In this document: positions 35,803 through 44,719 of the stretch, piece by piece
Layout: each line of letters starts with the position of its first letter
Position numbering within the stretch: position 1 is the first letter of the stretch
NCBI RefSeq assembly: GCF_003339865.1
Contig: NZ_QPKV01000004.1
Span: forward strand, 372,001-436,000
Length of the DNA stretch: 64,000 bases
Direction: 5' to 3'
Source: Pedobacter chinensis
GTDB taxonomy: Bacteria; Bacteroidota; Bacteroidia; Sphingobacteriales; Sphingobacteriaceae
Translations under genes and position numbers: made by a program
The notes under the pieces: generated by a model
What the model saw: only the letters and a program-made list of their open reading frames with translations
Told to the model about the DNA's origin: nothing
Database searches by the model: none

Positions 35803-36210
35803 ATGGCAAATAACGAGAACAAAGGATCGCAGGATAAAATACATAGTACAACTGAAAACAGTGAAATCAATAAGGAAAACCTTGCTTATGATGAGAATAA
35901 GCAGAGTTATGAACTTGATGTAAAAGGTACGGATAAAGATTATGATCACCCGATGGGATACGAGACCGTTGCGGCGGGGGCTCGTGATGATGATTCGACT
36001 TATGATGAAGCTAATCCTTACGTTGGAGATGAATATGCCAGAAATGAAGAAGTTGCAGAAGATAACCTTGAAGAGTTAGGGATGCATGTAGATAATGGGG
36101 AAAGTGTGCGATTGAATCCTGAGGATGAGTTTTTAGCCAGAACCCCGGAAGATAATCGTGATGATCTGGATGAAGAGGGGTATCCTATTAATGATACGCC
36201 GTTGAAATAG
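35803..36210 (+). CDS. Acidic hypothetical protein
   Basis: A 135-residue soluble protein, strongly acidic and rich in Asn, Asp, Glu and Tyr, without hydrophobic segments; likely largely disordered. Short repeated patterns ARDDDSTYDEANPYVGDEYA and EDEFLARTPEDNRDDLDEEGYP are seen. No function can be assigned. It converges with dnaX; the sequence between them contains an inverted repeat (TTTTCAGTT / AACTGAAAA, about 36217-36287) that may terminate both. Confidence 0.7.
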   Translation: MANNENKGSQDKIHSTTENSEINKENLAYDENKQSYELDVKGTDKDYDHPMGYETVAAGARDDDSTYDEANPYVGDEYARNEEVAEDNLEELGMHVDNGESVRLNPEDEFLARTPEDNRDDLDEEGYPINDTPLK

Positions 36211-36290
36211 TTAGCAGTTTTCAGTTGGAAAAACTAAAAACTGATTATTAGTTGCAGTTTGGGAACTGAAAATTGCTAACTGAAAACTGA

Positions 36291-38126
36291 TCAGGGATTA
36301 ATGTCTAAATTAAATCTTCTGCGAAGATCTTCCAGTTTCGGATTTTTATTAACAAGATATTCATATTTTTCGCGATTACCGTAAAGCCTGTTTTCCAATT
36401 TACGTTCAACTTGTTTGAATGTGATATCAATGGCAAAATTTTGCAGTTCATTTCTCAAAAAGTTCATCAACTCTACAGATTCCTGTTGTACAAATTGTTC
36501 CTGGGTTTTACTTTCTACAGAAATTTCTATTAAAACCGGACTTAAAAGTATGGGTGCAAAATTATTTAGGATGGTAAAAAGATTAATCTTATCAGCCGCT
36601 TTTAGAATTTGTACATATTTATTCCAAACTTCTAATAACCTGTCATAACTAAAGGGTTCGCGGGCTTCACCTGTAACGGTTTTAGGTTTGCCATCATCTT
36701 CGCCATTGGCAACCCGTTCCAAATCATTTAAAGATGGAATTAACGTGCTGGCTGGATTTGCCTTTGGAATATTAATGCTGATGGAAGTGGCCGAAGGAAT
36801 AGCCGCAACTTTTGGTGTTTCCTTAGGTTTTTCTTCCAAAGAAATGCTTGTCGGAATAACCGGTTGCTGTTCGGTTACAGAAGTGTTTTTTTGAGGTACC
36901 GGCTCAATGACTGAAGATTGCTCAATCTTTGGTTTTTCGTCTTCAACCTTACTTAAACTAGTTTTTTTTTTATCCTGATCTTGATCAGTTGCTGTATTAC
37001 TTGTGCTTAAAGGTTGCTGCGCTAAATGAACGACCGATCGAATATGACACATTTTAATCAATGCCAGTTCTACTTGTAAGCGCTGATTTTTAGAGTTTTT
37101 GTAATTTAAATCGCAAGTGTTGGCTAAATTCAGGGCAGTAAGCAGGAATGAAAGTTCTGTTTGTCTGCATTGATCTAAATATTTCTGTTTAATGTTCTCA
37201 CTAACTTCTAAAAGTTTAATGGTTGCTGCATCTTTCCCTACCAATAAATTACGGAAGTGGGTAGCTAAACCATTAATGAAGTTATTTCCATCGAAACCAT
37301 TATTTAAAATCTCATCAAATAATAATAAGGTTTGGCTTACTTCTGCTGCGGTAAGAAAAGAAGTAAGCTTAAAGAAATAATCGTAATCTAAAATATTTAA
37401 ATTATCAATTACGGCTTTATAAGTGATGTTCTTATTTGCATAACTCGCAATTTGATCGAACATCGAAAGTGCATCACGTAAACCACCATCTGCCTTTTGA
37501 GCAATGATATGCAGTCCATCCGATTCAAAAGCGATGTTTTCCCGTTGCGCAATAGTAGCCAAGTGACTCGAGATATCTTCTACCTGAATGCGGTTGAAAT
37601 CAAAAATCTGACAACGGGATAAAATGGTTGGCAGGATTTTATGTTTCTCTGTTGTGGCTAAAATAAAAATAGCATAAGATGGTGGTTCCTCCAGTGTTTT
37701 CAAAAATGCATTGAATGCACTTTGAGATAACATGTGAACCTCATCAATAATATAAATTTTGTATTTACCAGCTTGAGGTGGGATGCGAACCTGCTCAATT
37801 AAGCTCCGGATATCATCAACCGAGTTGTTTGATGCCGCATCCAATTCATGAACATTAAAAGAATGCCCGTTTTGAAACGACTGGCAATTATCGCATTGTC
37901 CGCACGCTTCCATTTCGGCTGTAGGATTTGTACAGTTAATGGTTTTTGCAAGAATACGCGCACAGGTGGTTTTACCAACGCCACGTGGACCGCAAAATAA
38001 AAATGCCTGGGCAAGCTGATTGTTTTTGATGGCATTTTTTAAAGTGCCTGTAATATGCTGTTGTCCAACTACGGTTTCAAACGTGGCAGGGCGATATTTA
38101 CGGGCAGAAACAATAAAATTTTCCAT
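36291..38126 (-). CDS. dnaX: DNA polymerase III subunit gamma/tau
   Basis: The clamp-loader ATPase, about 611 residues from ATG 38126 (MENFIVSARKYRP). Walker A GPRGVGKTT, the four zinc-binding cysteines (CTNP...CGQCDNC), DEVHMLS Walker B and sensor regions are all present in the N-terminal 230 residues; the middle is a low-complexity Pro/Ser/Thr/Glu linker and the C-terminus (about 130 residues) is a tau-type binding domain. It loads the sliding clamp and bridges the replicative polymerase and helicase. No obvious A-rich slippery site for a gamma form was identified. Confidence 0.96.
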   Translation of the reverse strand: MENFIVSARKYRPATFETVVGQQHITGTLKNAIKNNQLAQAFLFCGPRGVGKTTCARILAKTINCTNPTAEMEACGQCDNCQSFQNGHSFNVHELDAASNNSVDDIRSLIEQVRIPPQAGKYKIYIIDEVHMLSQSAFNAFLKTLEEPPSYAIFILATTEKHKILPTILSRCQIFDFNRIQVEDISSHLATIAQRENIAFESDGLHIIAQKADGGLRDALSMFDQIASYANKNITYKAVIDNLNILDYDYFFKLTSFLTAAEVSQTLLLFDEILNNGFDGNNFINGLATHFRNLLVGKDAATIKLLEVSENIKQKYLDQCRQTELSFLLTALNLANTCDLNYKNSKNQRLQVELALIKMCHIRSVVHLAQQPLSTSNTATDQDQDKKKTSLSKVEDEKPKIEQSSVIEPVPQKNTSVTEQQPVIPTSISLEEKPKETPKVAAIPSATSISINIPKANPASTLIPSLNDLERVANGEDDGKPKTVTGEAREPFSYDRLLEVWNKYVQILKAADKINLFTILNNFAPILLSPVLIEISVESKTQEQFVQQESVELMNFLRNELQNFAIDITFKQVERKLENRLYGNREKYEYLVNKNPKLEDLRRRFNLDINP

Positions 38127-38232
38127 CGGCACGAAAATAGGAAAAATTTACATGTTGAAAGATGGAAAAGTTGGAATGTTGAAAAGTTGGAAGATTGCCT
38201 AAATCTAGTAAGTCTGGCTGCATTGTAATAGG

Positions 38233-39111
38233 TCACTTTATAATCAACTTTAACTCATTTCTATATTCAGAAGCACTTTTTCCGGTAAACTCATGGAAAA
38301 TCTTATTAAAGTGGCTGAAATTGTTAAAGCCACTTTCCAGTGAGATTGCTGTGATGCTTATATGTTTTTCTGCTAAAAGTTTCGAGGCATGAACAACTCT
38401 GTATTCGTTAACGAACCGGGTAAATGTTTTTTTGGTTATTTTTTTAAAATACCTGCAGAAGGAGGGAACAGTCATGCTTGACATTTCAGCGATATCCTCT
38501 AAACTGATCTGCTCCTGAAAATGATCCTTTACATAATTGAAAATCATATTGATTCGATCATTATCCTGAACCTGCATTTGCATAGAGAAACCAGAAGCAT
38601 TTAATATCGTGAAATCTTTAGATGATTCCAGCTCTTTCAAAACGGCCAGTAACATTAAAAGTTTTTTAAATGGGGGTTGATCGGCCATTTCCTCAATGCT
38701 TGGACCAACCGCTTTTTTGGTTTTCTCTCCAAAAGCGATACCACCCTTGGCTTTGCTAAACAATTCTTTTATCCATTTATTTTCTTGAAGATTTAAAAAT
38801 TCCTGGCCTAAAAAATCAGCCTTCATTTGAATTACTGTTTCATTTTTATTGCCTGTGTTGGTATCGGTAAAGCCGCAGTGAGGCAAATTGCTGCCAATTA
38901 AGATCAAATCTCCATCCGTGTAATAGGAAATATGGCTGCCAATCTGCCTTTTTCCAGTTCCGCCGTTTACAAATACCATTTCTATTTCCGGATGGTAATG
39001 CCACAAATGTGCCATGTTATTTTCGTTCGCTATATATTTAGAATAGTAAAACGAACTCCCGAAGGATGGCTCCACAACTTCAAAGCTTGGTTTTAAATTT
39101 TTCATGGGCAT
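38233..39111 (-). CDS. AraC family transcriptional regulator with cupin domain
   Basis: A 292-residue regulator: N-terminal cupin (HLWHYHPEIEMVFVNGGTGKRQIGSHI, GDLILIGSNLPHCGF) of the type that senses sugars or related small molecules, and a C-terminal AraC double HTH (SLEDIAEMSSMTVPSFCRYFKKITKKTF ... ISLESGFNNFSHFNKIFHEFTG). An alternative start two codons in (39105) is equally possible. It stands alone; no sugar-utilisation operon adjoins it. Confidence 0.9.
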   Translation of the reverse strand: MPMKNLKPSFEVVEPSFGSSFYYSKYIANENNMAHLWHYHPEIEMVFVNGGTGKRQIGSHISYYTDGDLILIGSNLPHCGFTDTNTGNKNETVIQMKADFLGQEFLNLQENKWIKELFSKAKGGIAFGEKTKKAVGPSIEEMADQPPFKKLLMLLAVLKELESSKDFTILNASGFSMQMQVQDNDRINMIFNYVKDHFQEQISLEDIAEMSSMTVPSFCRYFKKITKKTFTRFVNEYRVVHASKLLAEKHISITAISLESGFNNFSHFNKIFHEFTGKSASEYRNELKLIIK

Positions 39112-39281
39112 TATGCTGAAAATTTAAAGTATAAATATGCTCGATTGCTAATTGCTTATAAAATTACTGATAATTGGGTTAATTTTCCATATATATCAGT
39201 GAATATAGCGTAATTTCAGTGTGTTTTGATGTGGTAATTTAGCAGTATAAAATAATTGTTAACCCATTAATTGATTTAGTT

Positions 39282-39875
39282 ATGAAAAAGTTCTTTAAAA
39301 TCGGTTTAATCGCTGCAATATCATTGACAATTTCGGCCGCTCAGGCAAATGATAATGAGTTTTCGTTAAAAGCGAAAAACGAAAAGCAGAAAACAATTAG
39401 TTTTTTGATGAATGATAACAAAGAGTTTAATTTTTCCATTTTCTCTGATAATAAAGATTTGTTATTTGAACAAAAATTTGTTGGTTCTGCCGGATTAACC
39501 AAAACATATGATTTAAACGCATTACCTGATGGTACTTACACTATAAAAGTTGAGTCAGGATCTACATTAGCGCAATATGCGGTTAAGATTTCGAATGAAA
39601 AAGCTTTAATTTCTGATGCAAAAATCTTTGCAGTATATAAACCTGTTATTACAAAAGACAAAGATTTGGTTACTTTAGATTTCGAGGTAAAAGAAAAAAC
39701 ACCTATTGAGGTAACTGTTTTCAATGAGCGTAATGATGAGCTTTACTCTGAGGTTTTTAAAGACAGATCTAAATTGATCAAAAAGTTTAACATCAGTAAA
39801 GCAGATGGCGATTCATTAACTTTTGTGGTAAAGTATAATAATGAATCGTTTACCAAAACAATCGAAACCCGCTAA
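39282..39875 (+). CDS. Secreted hypothetical protein
   Basis: A 197-residue protein with a clear signal peptide (MKKFFKIGLIAAISLTISAAQA) and then two beta-sandwich-like halves with similar wording (FNFSIFSDNKDLLFEQKFVGSAGLTKTYDLNALPDGTYTIKV and PIEVTVFNERNDELYSEVFKDRSKLIKKFNISKADGDSLTFVVK). The duplicated layout suggests Ig-like or secretion-tail-like domains in the periplasm. Followed by a strong terminator. Confidence 0.75.
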   Translation: MKKFFKIGLIAAISLTISAAQANDNEFSLKAKNEKQKTISFLMNDNKEFNFSIFSDNKDLLFEQKFVGSAGLTKTYDLNALPDGTYTIKVESGSTLAQYAVKISNEKALISDAKIFAVYKPVITKDKDLVTLDFEVKEKTPIEVTVFNERNDELYSEVFKDRSKLIKKFNISKADGDSLTFVVKYNNESFTKTIETR

Positions 39876-39894
39876 TTTTAAAAATAAATCAAAT

Positions 39895-39930
39895 AAAAGG
39901 AGATGCTCTAAAAAAGTGATCTCCTTTTTT
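39895..39930 (+). terminator. Rho-independent terminator
   Basis: AAAAGGAGAT (39895-39904) pairs with ATCTCCTTTT (39919-39928) and is followed by T residues, 20 bp after the secreted-protein stop. Confidence 0.88.
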
Positions 39931-40011
39931 GTTTATGTTATGGTCTTAGGTCTTTCCGCTTTGGTCTTTTATATTATAGTCTTTCCGCTTTCTCCTTTTT
40001 CTAATTAATCA

Positions 40012-40042
40012 TTTGATTTTAAGAAATATATTGTTACTTTTG
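40012..40042 (+). promoter_or_regulatory. Bacteroidota-type promoter of the rpsF operon
   Basis: TTTG (40012-40015), 19 bp, TACTTTTG (40035-40042): an exact match to the -33/-7 consensus TTTG-N19-TAnnTTTG. Transcription should start near 40049, giving a leader of about 46 nt. Confidence 0.85.
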
Positions 40043-40094
40043 CATCCCCGTAATATACCTCGGGATTAAAAAATTAAAAACATAATTTATAACA

Positions 40095-40451
40095 ATGAAT
40101 CAGTACGAAACTGTTATCGTTCTAACCCCATTGTTATCTGAAGACGCAGCGAAAGAGGCATTAGCTAAATTCAAAGCCATTCTTACTGATAACGGTGCCG
40201 AAATTATCCAGGAAGATAATTGGGGTTTGAGAAAATTAGCGTATCCGATTGAGAAAAAATCAAACGGGTTCTTCAACTTAACTGAATATAAATCTTCAGG
40301 TGATTTGATCGCAAAATTAGAGCTTGAATTAAAACGCGATGAGCGTGTGTTACGTTTCTTAACTATCCGTTTAGATAAACACGCTGTTGCTTACAATGAG
40401 AAAAAGCGTAGTGGTGCTTTTAACAAAAAAACTAAGGAGGTTGCAGCGTAA
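40095..40451 (+). CDS. rpsF: 30S ribosomal protein bS6
   Basis: A 118-residue bS6 ([30 protein letters not shown] ... [21 protein letters not shown]). It binds 16S rRNA with bS18 in the platform of the small subunit. First gene of the rpsF-rpsR-rplI operon; its stop overlaps the rpsR start by one base (TAATG). The order without priB or ssb between the genes is the arrangement common in Bacteroidota. Confidence 0.98.
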   Translation: MNQYETVIVLTPLLSEDAAKEALAKFKAILTDNGAEIIQEDNWGLRKLAYPIEKKSNGFFNLTEYKSSGDLIAKLELELKRDERVLRFLTIRLDKHAVAYNEKKRSGAFNKKTKEVAA

Positions 40452-40714
40452 TGGCAAGAGAACAAATTCAATACGTAACTGCCCCTAAAGTAGAGGATAA
40501 CCGTAAAAAATATTGCCGTTTCAAGAAAAACGGAATTAAATACATCGATTACAAGGATGCAAACTTCTTGTTGAAATTTATTAACGATCAAGGTAAATTA
40601 TTACCACGCCGTTTAACTGGTACTTCGTTAAAATTCCAACGTAAAGTGGCTCAGGCAGTTAAACGTGCCCGTCACATCGGTTTGTTACCATTCGTTGCAG
40701 ATCAATTAAAATAG
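40451..40714 (+). CDS. rpsR: 30S ribosomal protein bS18
   Basis: An 87-residue bS18 ([63 protein letters not shown]), basic throughout. Partner of bS6 on the small subunit. Translationally coupled to rpsF. Confidence 0.98.
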   Translation: MAREQIQYVTAPKVEDNRKKYCRFKKNGIKYIDYKDANFLLKFINDQGKLLPRRLTGTSLKFQRKVAQAVKRARHIGLLPFVADQLK

Positions 40715-40727
40715 GAGGCTCAGAGAT

Positions 40728-41171
40728 ATGGAAATTATTTTAAAACAAGATATTAAAGGCCTTGGTGAGAAAGATGATGTAGTTACAGTAAAACCAGGTT
40801 ATGGTCGTAACTATTTAATCCCTCAAGGATTTGGCGCTTTGGCTACTGCTTCTGCTAAAAAAGTTTTAGCAGAAAATTTAAAGCAAGCTGCGTTTAAACA
40901 AGATAAAATTAAAAAAGATGCTGAAGGTATTGCTGAACGTTTAACTGATGTTAAACTTTCTATCGGTGCTAAAGCTGGCGAAAGCGGAAAAATCTTTGGA
41001 GCGGTTAATACCATCCAAATCGCTGAAGCATTAAAAGCGCAAGGTTTTGATGTAGATCGTCGTCGTATTACTTTCGAAACTGAACCTAAATTTGTTGGCG
41101 AATATATCGCTAACTTAAACTTACACAAAGAAGTAAAAGTTCAGCTTCCTTTTGAAGTAGTTGCTGAATAA
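40728..41171 (+). CDS. rplI: 50S ribosomal protein bL9
   Basis: A 147-residue bL9 with the N-terminal RNA-binding domain (MEIILKQDIKGLGEKDDVVTVKPGYGRNYLIPQGFGALAT), the long connecting helix and the C-terminal domain (GAVNTIQIAEALKAQGFDVDRRRI). It reaches from the large subunit and affects translational fidelity. An AGGAGG-like ribosome-binding site (ATAGGAGG) precedes it, one of the stronger ones in the window. Confidence 0.98.
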   Translation: MEIILKQDIKGLGEKDDVVTVKPGYGRNYLIPQGFGALATASAKKVLAENLKQAAFKQDKIKKDAEGIAERLTDVKLSIGAKAGESGKIFGAVNTIQIAEALKAQGFDVDRRRITFETEPKFVGEYIANLNLHKEVKVQLPFEVVAE

Positions 41172-41197
41172 GCACTTTTTAAAATTTCATTTAAAAA

Positions 41198-41234
41198 AAA
41201 GAAGTCAGGTTTTTAAAACCTGACTTCTTTTTTT
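41198..41234 (+). terminator. Strong terminator of the rpsF operon
   Basis: GAAGTCAGGTTTT pairs perfectly with AAAACCTGACTTC and is flanked by A and T runs, so it can act in both directions between rplI and the convergent SDR gene. Confidence 0.95.
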
Positions 41235-41938
41235 TACCCTTTCGGTGTTGTTGGCCTGATCTCAACTTTACTGGGTAATGTTCTTGCCGGCATGGCTAAC
41301 AAATCTACAATTAGTTTTCCCATGTCTTCTGGCTGGATTTTCCAGGCATCATTTTCGGTATCAGGATTATGATCGTTAAAATGACTGGCTACAGAGCCAG
41401 GCATGATTGTACTTACTTTTACTCCATATTTTCTTAAATCAAGCATTACAGATTGCGTGAAGCCTGTTAAGCCAAACTTACTTGCGTTATAGGCAGAGCC
41501 GCCAGCAAAAAAGTTTGCCCCAGCTAAACTTGAAATGGTAAAAATATTTCCTTTGGTTTTTTTGATTTCTTCCACACTTGCCTTGATGCTATAAAATACA
41601 CCGGTAAGATTGGTATCAATGGTTTCTTGCCATAATTCGATATCCATTTCATCGATAGGTGCAAAATGACCGATACCTGCATTGGCGATAAGCACATCCA
41701 ATTGTCCCCATTTTTCGATGAGCAAATTGACGGCACCTCGTTGCGATTCAAAATTTTTTACATCGGCTTCAATTGCCAATACATCGCCAAATGCTACCAA
41801 TTTGGATGCAGCTTGATTTGCGCTAGCTATTGTTCTACTGGTGATGGCTACTTTATAGCCATTTTTTAAAAGTGATTCGGCAATGCCGAAACCAATTCCT
41901 TTACTTCCTCCTGTAACCAGGGCAACTTTTGTGTTCAT
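41234..41938 (-). CDS. Short-chain dehydrogenase/reductase (3-ketoacyl-reductase-like)
   Basis: A 234-residue SDR: TGGSKGIG (about residues 9-16), NAGIGHFAP, SSLAG and YNASKFGLTG (YxxxK). Length and composition resemble 3-ketoacyl-ACP reductase-like enzymes acting with NAD(P)H, but these cannot be separated from other SDRs by sequence reading alone. Converges with rplI across a shared terminator. Confidence 0.9.
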   Translation of the reverse strand: MNTKVALVTGGSKGIGFGIAESLLKNGYKVAITSRTIASANQAASKLVAFGDVLAIEADVKNFESQRGAVNLLIEKWGQLDVLIANAGIGHFAPIDEMDIELWQETIDTNLTGVFYSIKASVEEIKKTKGNIFTISSLAGANFFAGGSAYNASKFGLTGFTQSVMLDLRKYGVKVSTIMPGSVASHFNDHNPDTENDAWKIQPEDMGKLIVDLLAMPARTLPSKVEIRPTTPKG

Positions 41939-42000
41939 GATATTTTACTTTTGAAGTTTAACGATTAAGAAGCAAATATGTTTAAGTTTTAATGGGATAT

Positions 42001-42705
42001 TTACCTTTTAGGTTTCTTTATTACTAAACAACAGCTGCCATCATTGTTTAATGGGTTCTTTTTATAAATTCCATTCATTTTAATATCCGATTTTTTAGTT
42101 AAAAGGCTATCAAATAGAATTTCCCCATTCCGAATCTCATAGAACTCGGATGGATGATAATACATTGAATCTGGACTTGGATGTACTTCATTTATATCAA
42201 ATCCTCCAAATTCCAGATAACCGTCGTGATCAATATCCGAAAATGGCTTAGGGCCACCGCCTTGGCTTTCATCATTGTAAACAACATCTTTTATGAAATT
42301 AGCTTTATCTTTTGAGATGACATAAGCCGAAATCTGGTTGAAATTTGGAGCCCCGTTATTTTCCAGAAACAAAAACATACTCGATCCGCTTTTGATGACT
42401 TTGTTGTACTTGCTGTTTTCAACAAAGTCATGCTCTCTATCAACATGGATTTGAATTCCATTTTTAGTAAAGACGTAGTGATAAAGATTCAGATTATTGT
42501 GATCAAAATATATTCTCCTTAAAATTATACTGTCAGTTGAATTAATCTTAACAATTATGGGACTATAAGTTGTATCTATTTTCTTTAACGGAAGTTCAGA
42601 TGAATGCTTGTTATTAAAATTCGTTTTTATTGATTCTTCTGACCTTTTAGGGTTAATACACGATAAAAGGTTCAAAATAACAAATAGTGAAATCCATTTC
42701 ATCAT
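42001..42705 (-). CDS. Hypothetical lipoprotein
   Basis: A 234-residue protein with a lipoprotein signal (MMKWISLFVILNLLSC) and a calcium-loop-like segment (FSDIDHDGYLEFGGFDINEV). Function unknown. It diverges from mtgA with a 64-bp gap. Confidence 0.7.
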   Translation of the reverse strand: MMKWISLFVILNLLSCINPKRSEESIKTNFNNKHSSELPLKKIDTTYSPIIVKINSTDSIILRRIYFDHNNLNLYHYVFTKNGIQIHVDREHDFVENSKYNKVIKSGSSMFLFLENNGAPNFNQISAYVISKDKANFIKDVVYNDESQGGGPKPFSDIDHDGYLEFGGFDINEVHPSPDSMYYHPSEFYEIRNGEILFDSLLTKKSDIKMNGIYKKNPLNNDGSCCLVIKKPKR

Positions 42706-42757
42706 AAGCCGAATATATGAAAATCACTACGTATTTAACATGGATATCCTTTTTTCT

Positions 42758-42765
42758 TACCTTTG
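42758..42765 (+). promoter_or_regulatory. -7 box directly before mtgA
   Basis: TACCTTTG fits TAnnTTTG and ends 4 bp before the ATG at 42770, so the transcript would start at or near the start codon. The TTTG -33 box is not clear. Confidence 0.5.
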
Positions 42766-42769
42766 CCCC

Positions 42770-43492
42770 ATGGCCAAATCCCGTTCCACCAAGTCAAAAA
42801 CAAAGCAATCCTTTTTAAAAAGAATAACCAATATCGCCACAAAAGTATTTATCTACTTTTTACTGGTATCTGTTATATGGGTAATTGCGCTGCGTTTCAT
42901 AAATCCGCCAATTACTTTATTAATGGTGCTGCGAAACATTGAGCGCAAGGCAGATGGCAAACCATTTAAAACGGAGAAAAAGTGGGTTAAATTTGCAGAT
43001 ATGTCAGACAATATGAAAAGAGCAGCCGTATCTGCTGAAGATCAGCTCTTTTTAAAACACATTGGTTTTGATATGAAGGCCATTGAAAAAGCTTTCGCCA
43101 GTAATGCAAAAGGTAAAAAAATTAAGGGAGGAAGTACAATATCTCAACAAACAGCCAAAAATGTTTTTTTATGGCCAGGAAGATCCTGGATTAGAAAAGG
43201 TTTTGAAGCTTATTTTACTTTATTAATCGAACTATTCTGGAGCAAGGAACGGATTTTAGAAGTTTATCTCAACGTGATCGAAATGGGTGATGGCATTTAC
43301 GGAGCAGAAGCCGCAGCTCAGGAATATTATGGCAAATCTTGCACTAAACTTACCAAAAGGCAAGCCGCATTAATCGCTTCTTGTTTTCCGAATCCAAGAA
43401 GATGGACCCCGAAAAATGCAACGCCATATATCAGACACCGACAATATTTGATATTAAAAAATATGAACAGATTGGGACCGTTGGATTTTTAA
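42770..43492 (+). CDS. mtgA: Monofunctional biosynthetic peptidoglycan transglycosylase
   Basis: About 240 residues from ATG 42770 (MAKSRSTKSKTKQ); the upstream part of the frame overlaps the divergent promoter. One N-terminal membrane helix (VFIYFLLVSVIWVIALRF), then a GT51 domain with the catalytic motif AVSAEDQLFLKHIGFD, the GGSTISQQTAKNVFLW signature, and EVYLNVIEMGDGIYGAEAAA. It polymerises lipid II into glycan strands at the outer face of the inner membrane. No transpeptidase domain follows. Confidence 0.94.
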   Translation: MAKSRSTKSKTKQSFLKRITNIATKVFIYFLLVSVIWVIALRFINPPITLLMVLRNIERKADGKPFKTEKKWVKFADMSDNMKRAAVSAEDQLFLKHIGFDMKAIEKAFASNAKGKKIKGGSTISQQTAKNVFLWPGRSWIRKGFEAYFTLLIELFWSKERILEVYLNVIEMGDGIYGAEAAAQEYYGKSCTKLTKRQAALIASCFPNPRRWTPKNATPYIRHRQYLILKNMNRLGPLDF

Positions 43493-43753
43493 TTAAAATA
43501 GCCATTGGCTCACGCTTGTTTTTTTAAACTCCTTCTAGGAATACTCTGCTTTTTTCATTAATTTAAATCACAAATTCTTGTCGTTTTATTAAAATTTGAT
43601 TCCAGGAAACATGTAGATGAGATCCGATCCTGTTATAACCGTTTATTTGTTATGGAAATAAGGTTTTCTATGTGATTGTTTCCATGGCAAATAGCGTAAG
43701 TTGCTCATCCGTTAATACTTATGGTTTATTTGTTTACCTAAAAAATGCTTTGT

Positions 43754-44527
43754 ATGAAAAGAATCACGACTAATTTCCTATGCATACTGATGTTGTCGGC
43801 ATTTTTGTTTTCTTGCGGCAATAATACTTCAAAGGAGCAAGTTGCAGCGTCAACCGATAGCACTTCTGTACATGAAACGGTTGAAATTGACAGTAATGAT
43901 GTGTTGGAAAATAAGGTTTTAACCAAAGTACAGCAGGATGCACTTAAACCTGCCGATGTGCTGGAGTTATTGAAAGAAGGAAATATCGACTTTGTGGAAG
44001 ACCGCCTTACGGTTAGGAATAATTCTGAAAGGGTTCGCCAAGCCGCTTTAGGACAATACCCCAAGGCGGTAGTTTTATCATGTATTGACTCACGTATTCC
44101 TGTTGAGGACGTTTTTCATCGCGGAATCGGAGATATATTTGTGGGAAGGGTTGCTGGAAATGTGATAAATGATGATCAGTTGGGAAGTATGGAGTATGGA
44201 TGCAAGGTGTCGGGAGCAAAAGTGATCTTGATTCTTGGACATGAACATTGTGGTGCGATTAAATCGGCTATTGATGATGTTAAACTTGGTAATATTACCA
44301 CACTTCTGAGTAAGATTAAGCCAGCAGTAACAACAACCAAATTTGACGGAGAAAGAACATCAAAAAATGATGCATTCTTACACGCTGTATGCATCGAGAA
44401 TGTGAAAATGATTGTCGAAAATATTCGTAAGAAAAGCCCAACCCTGGCCGAAATGGAAAAAAATAAAGAAATTCTGATACAGGGCGCCGTATATGCAATG
44501 GATTCGGGAAAAGTTACTTTTCTTTAA
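43754..44527 (+). CDS. Beta-class carbonic anhydrase, lipoprotein form
   Basis: From ATG 43754 about 257 residues. A lipoprotein signal (LCILMLSAFLFSC) and a Ser/Thr/Asp-rich linker precede a beta-carbonic anhydrase domain with zinc-binding motifs CIDSR and H-E-H-C (GHEHCGAIKSA). It interconverts CO2 and bicarbonate; the anchor places it in the envelope rather than the cytoplasm, unlike the usual beta class. A weaker upstream ATG (43745) exists. Single gene. Confidence 0.9.
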   Translation: MKRITTNFLCILMLSAFLFSCGNNTSKEQVAASTDSTSVHETVEIDSNDVLENKVLTKVQQDALKPADVLELLKEGNIDFVEDRLTVRNNSERVRQAALGQYPKAVVLSCIDSRIPVEDVFHRGIGDIFVGRVAGNVINDDQLGSMEYGCKVSGAKVILILGHEHCGAIKSAIDDVKLGNITTLLSKIKPAVTTTKFDGERTSKNDAFLHAVCIENVKMIVENIRKKSPTLAEMEKNKEILIQGAVYAMDSGKVTFL

Positions 44528-44719
44528 AATAATTTTAATAGTATGATCTTAGGTTAATAGTCAGTGCTTTAAAGCAAGAAGGGAGTGTCGCCAGCTTTTG
44601 TTAGAAGGAAAGTTTCCTCAACACCTCGTGCTTTGAACAAAGCTGAAAGTCTTGTGCCATTAATCGTAAGTAATAAGTCCGTTCTTAAGCGCATGTATGC
44701 TCAGAATCTGACTTAGGAC

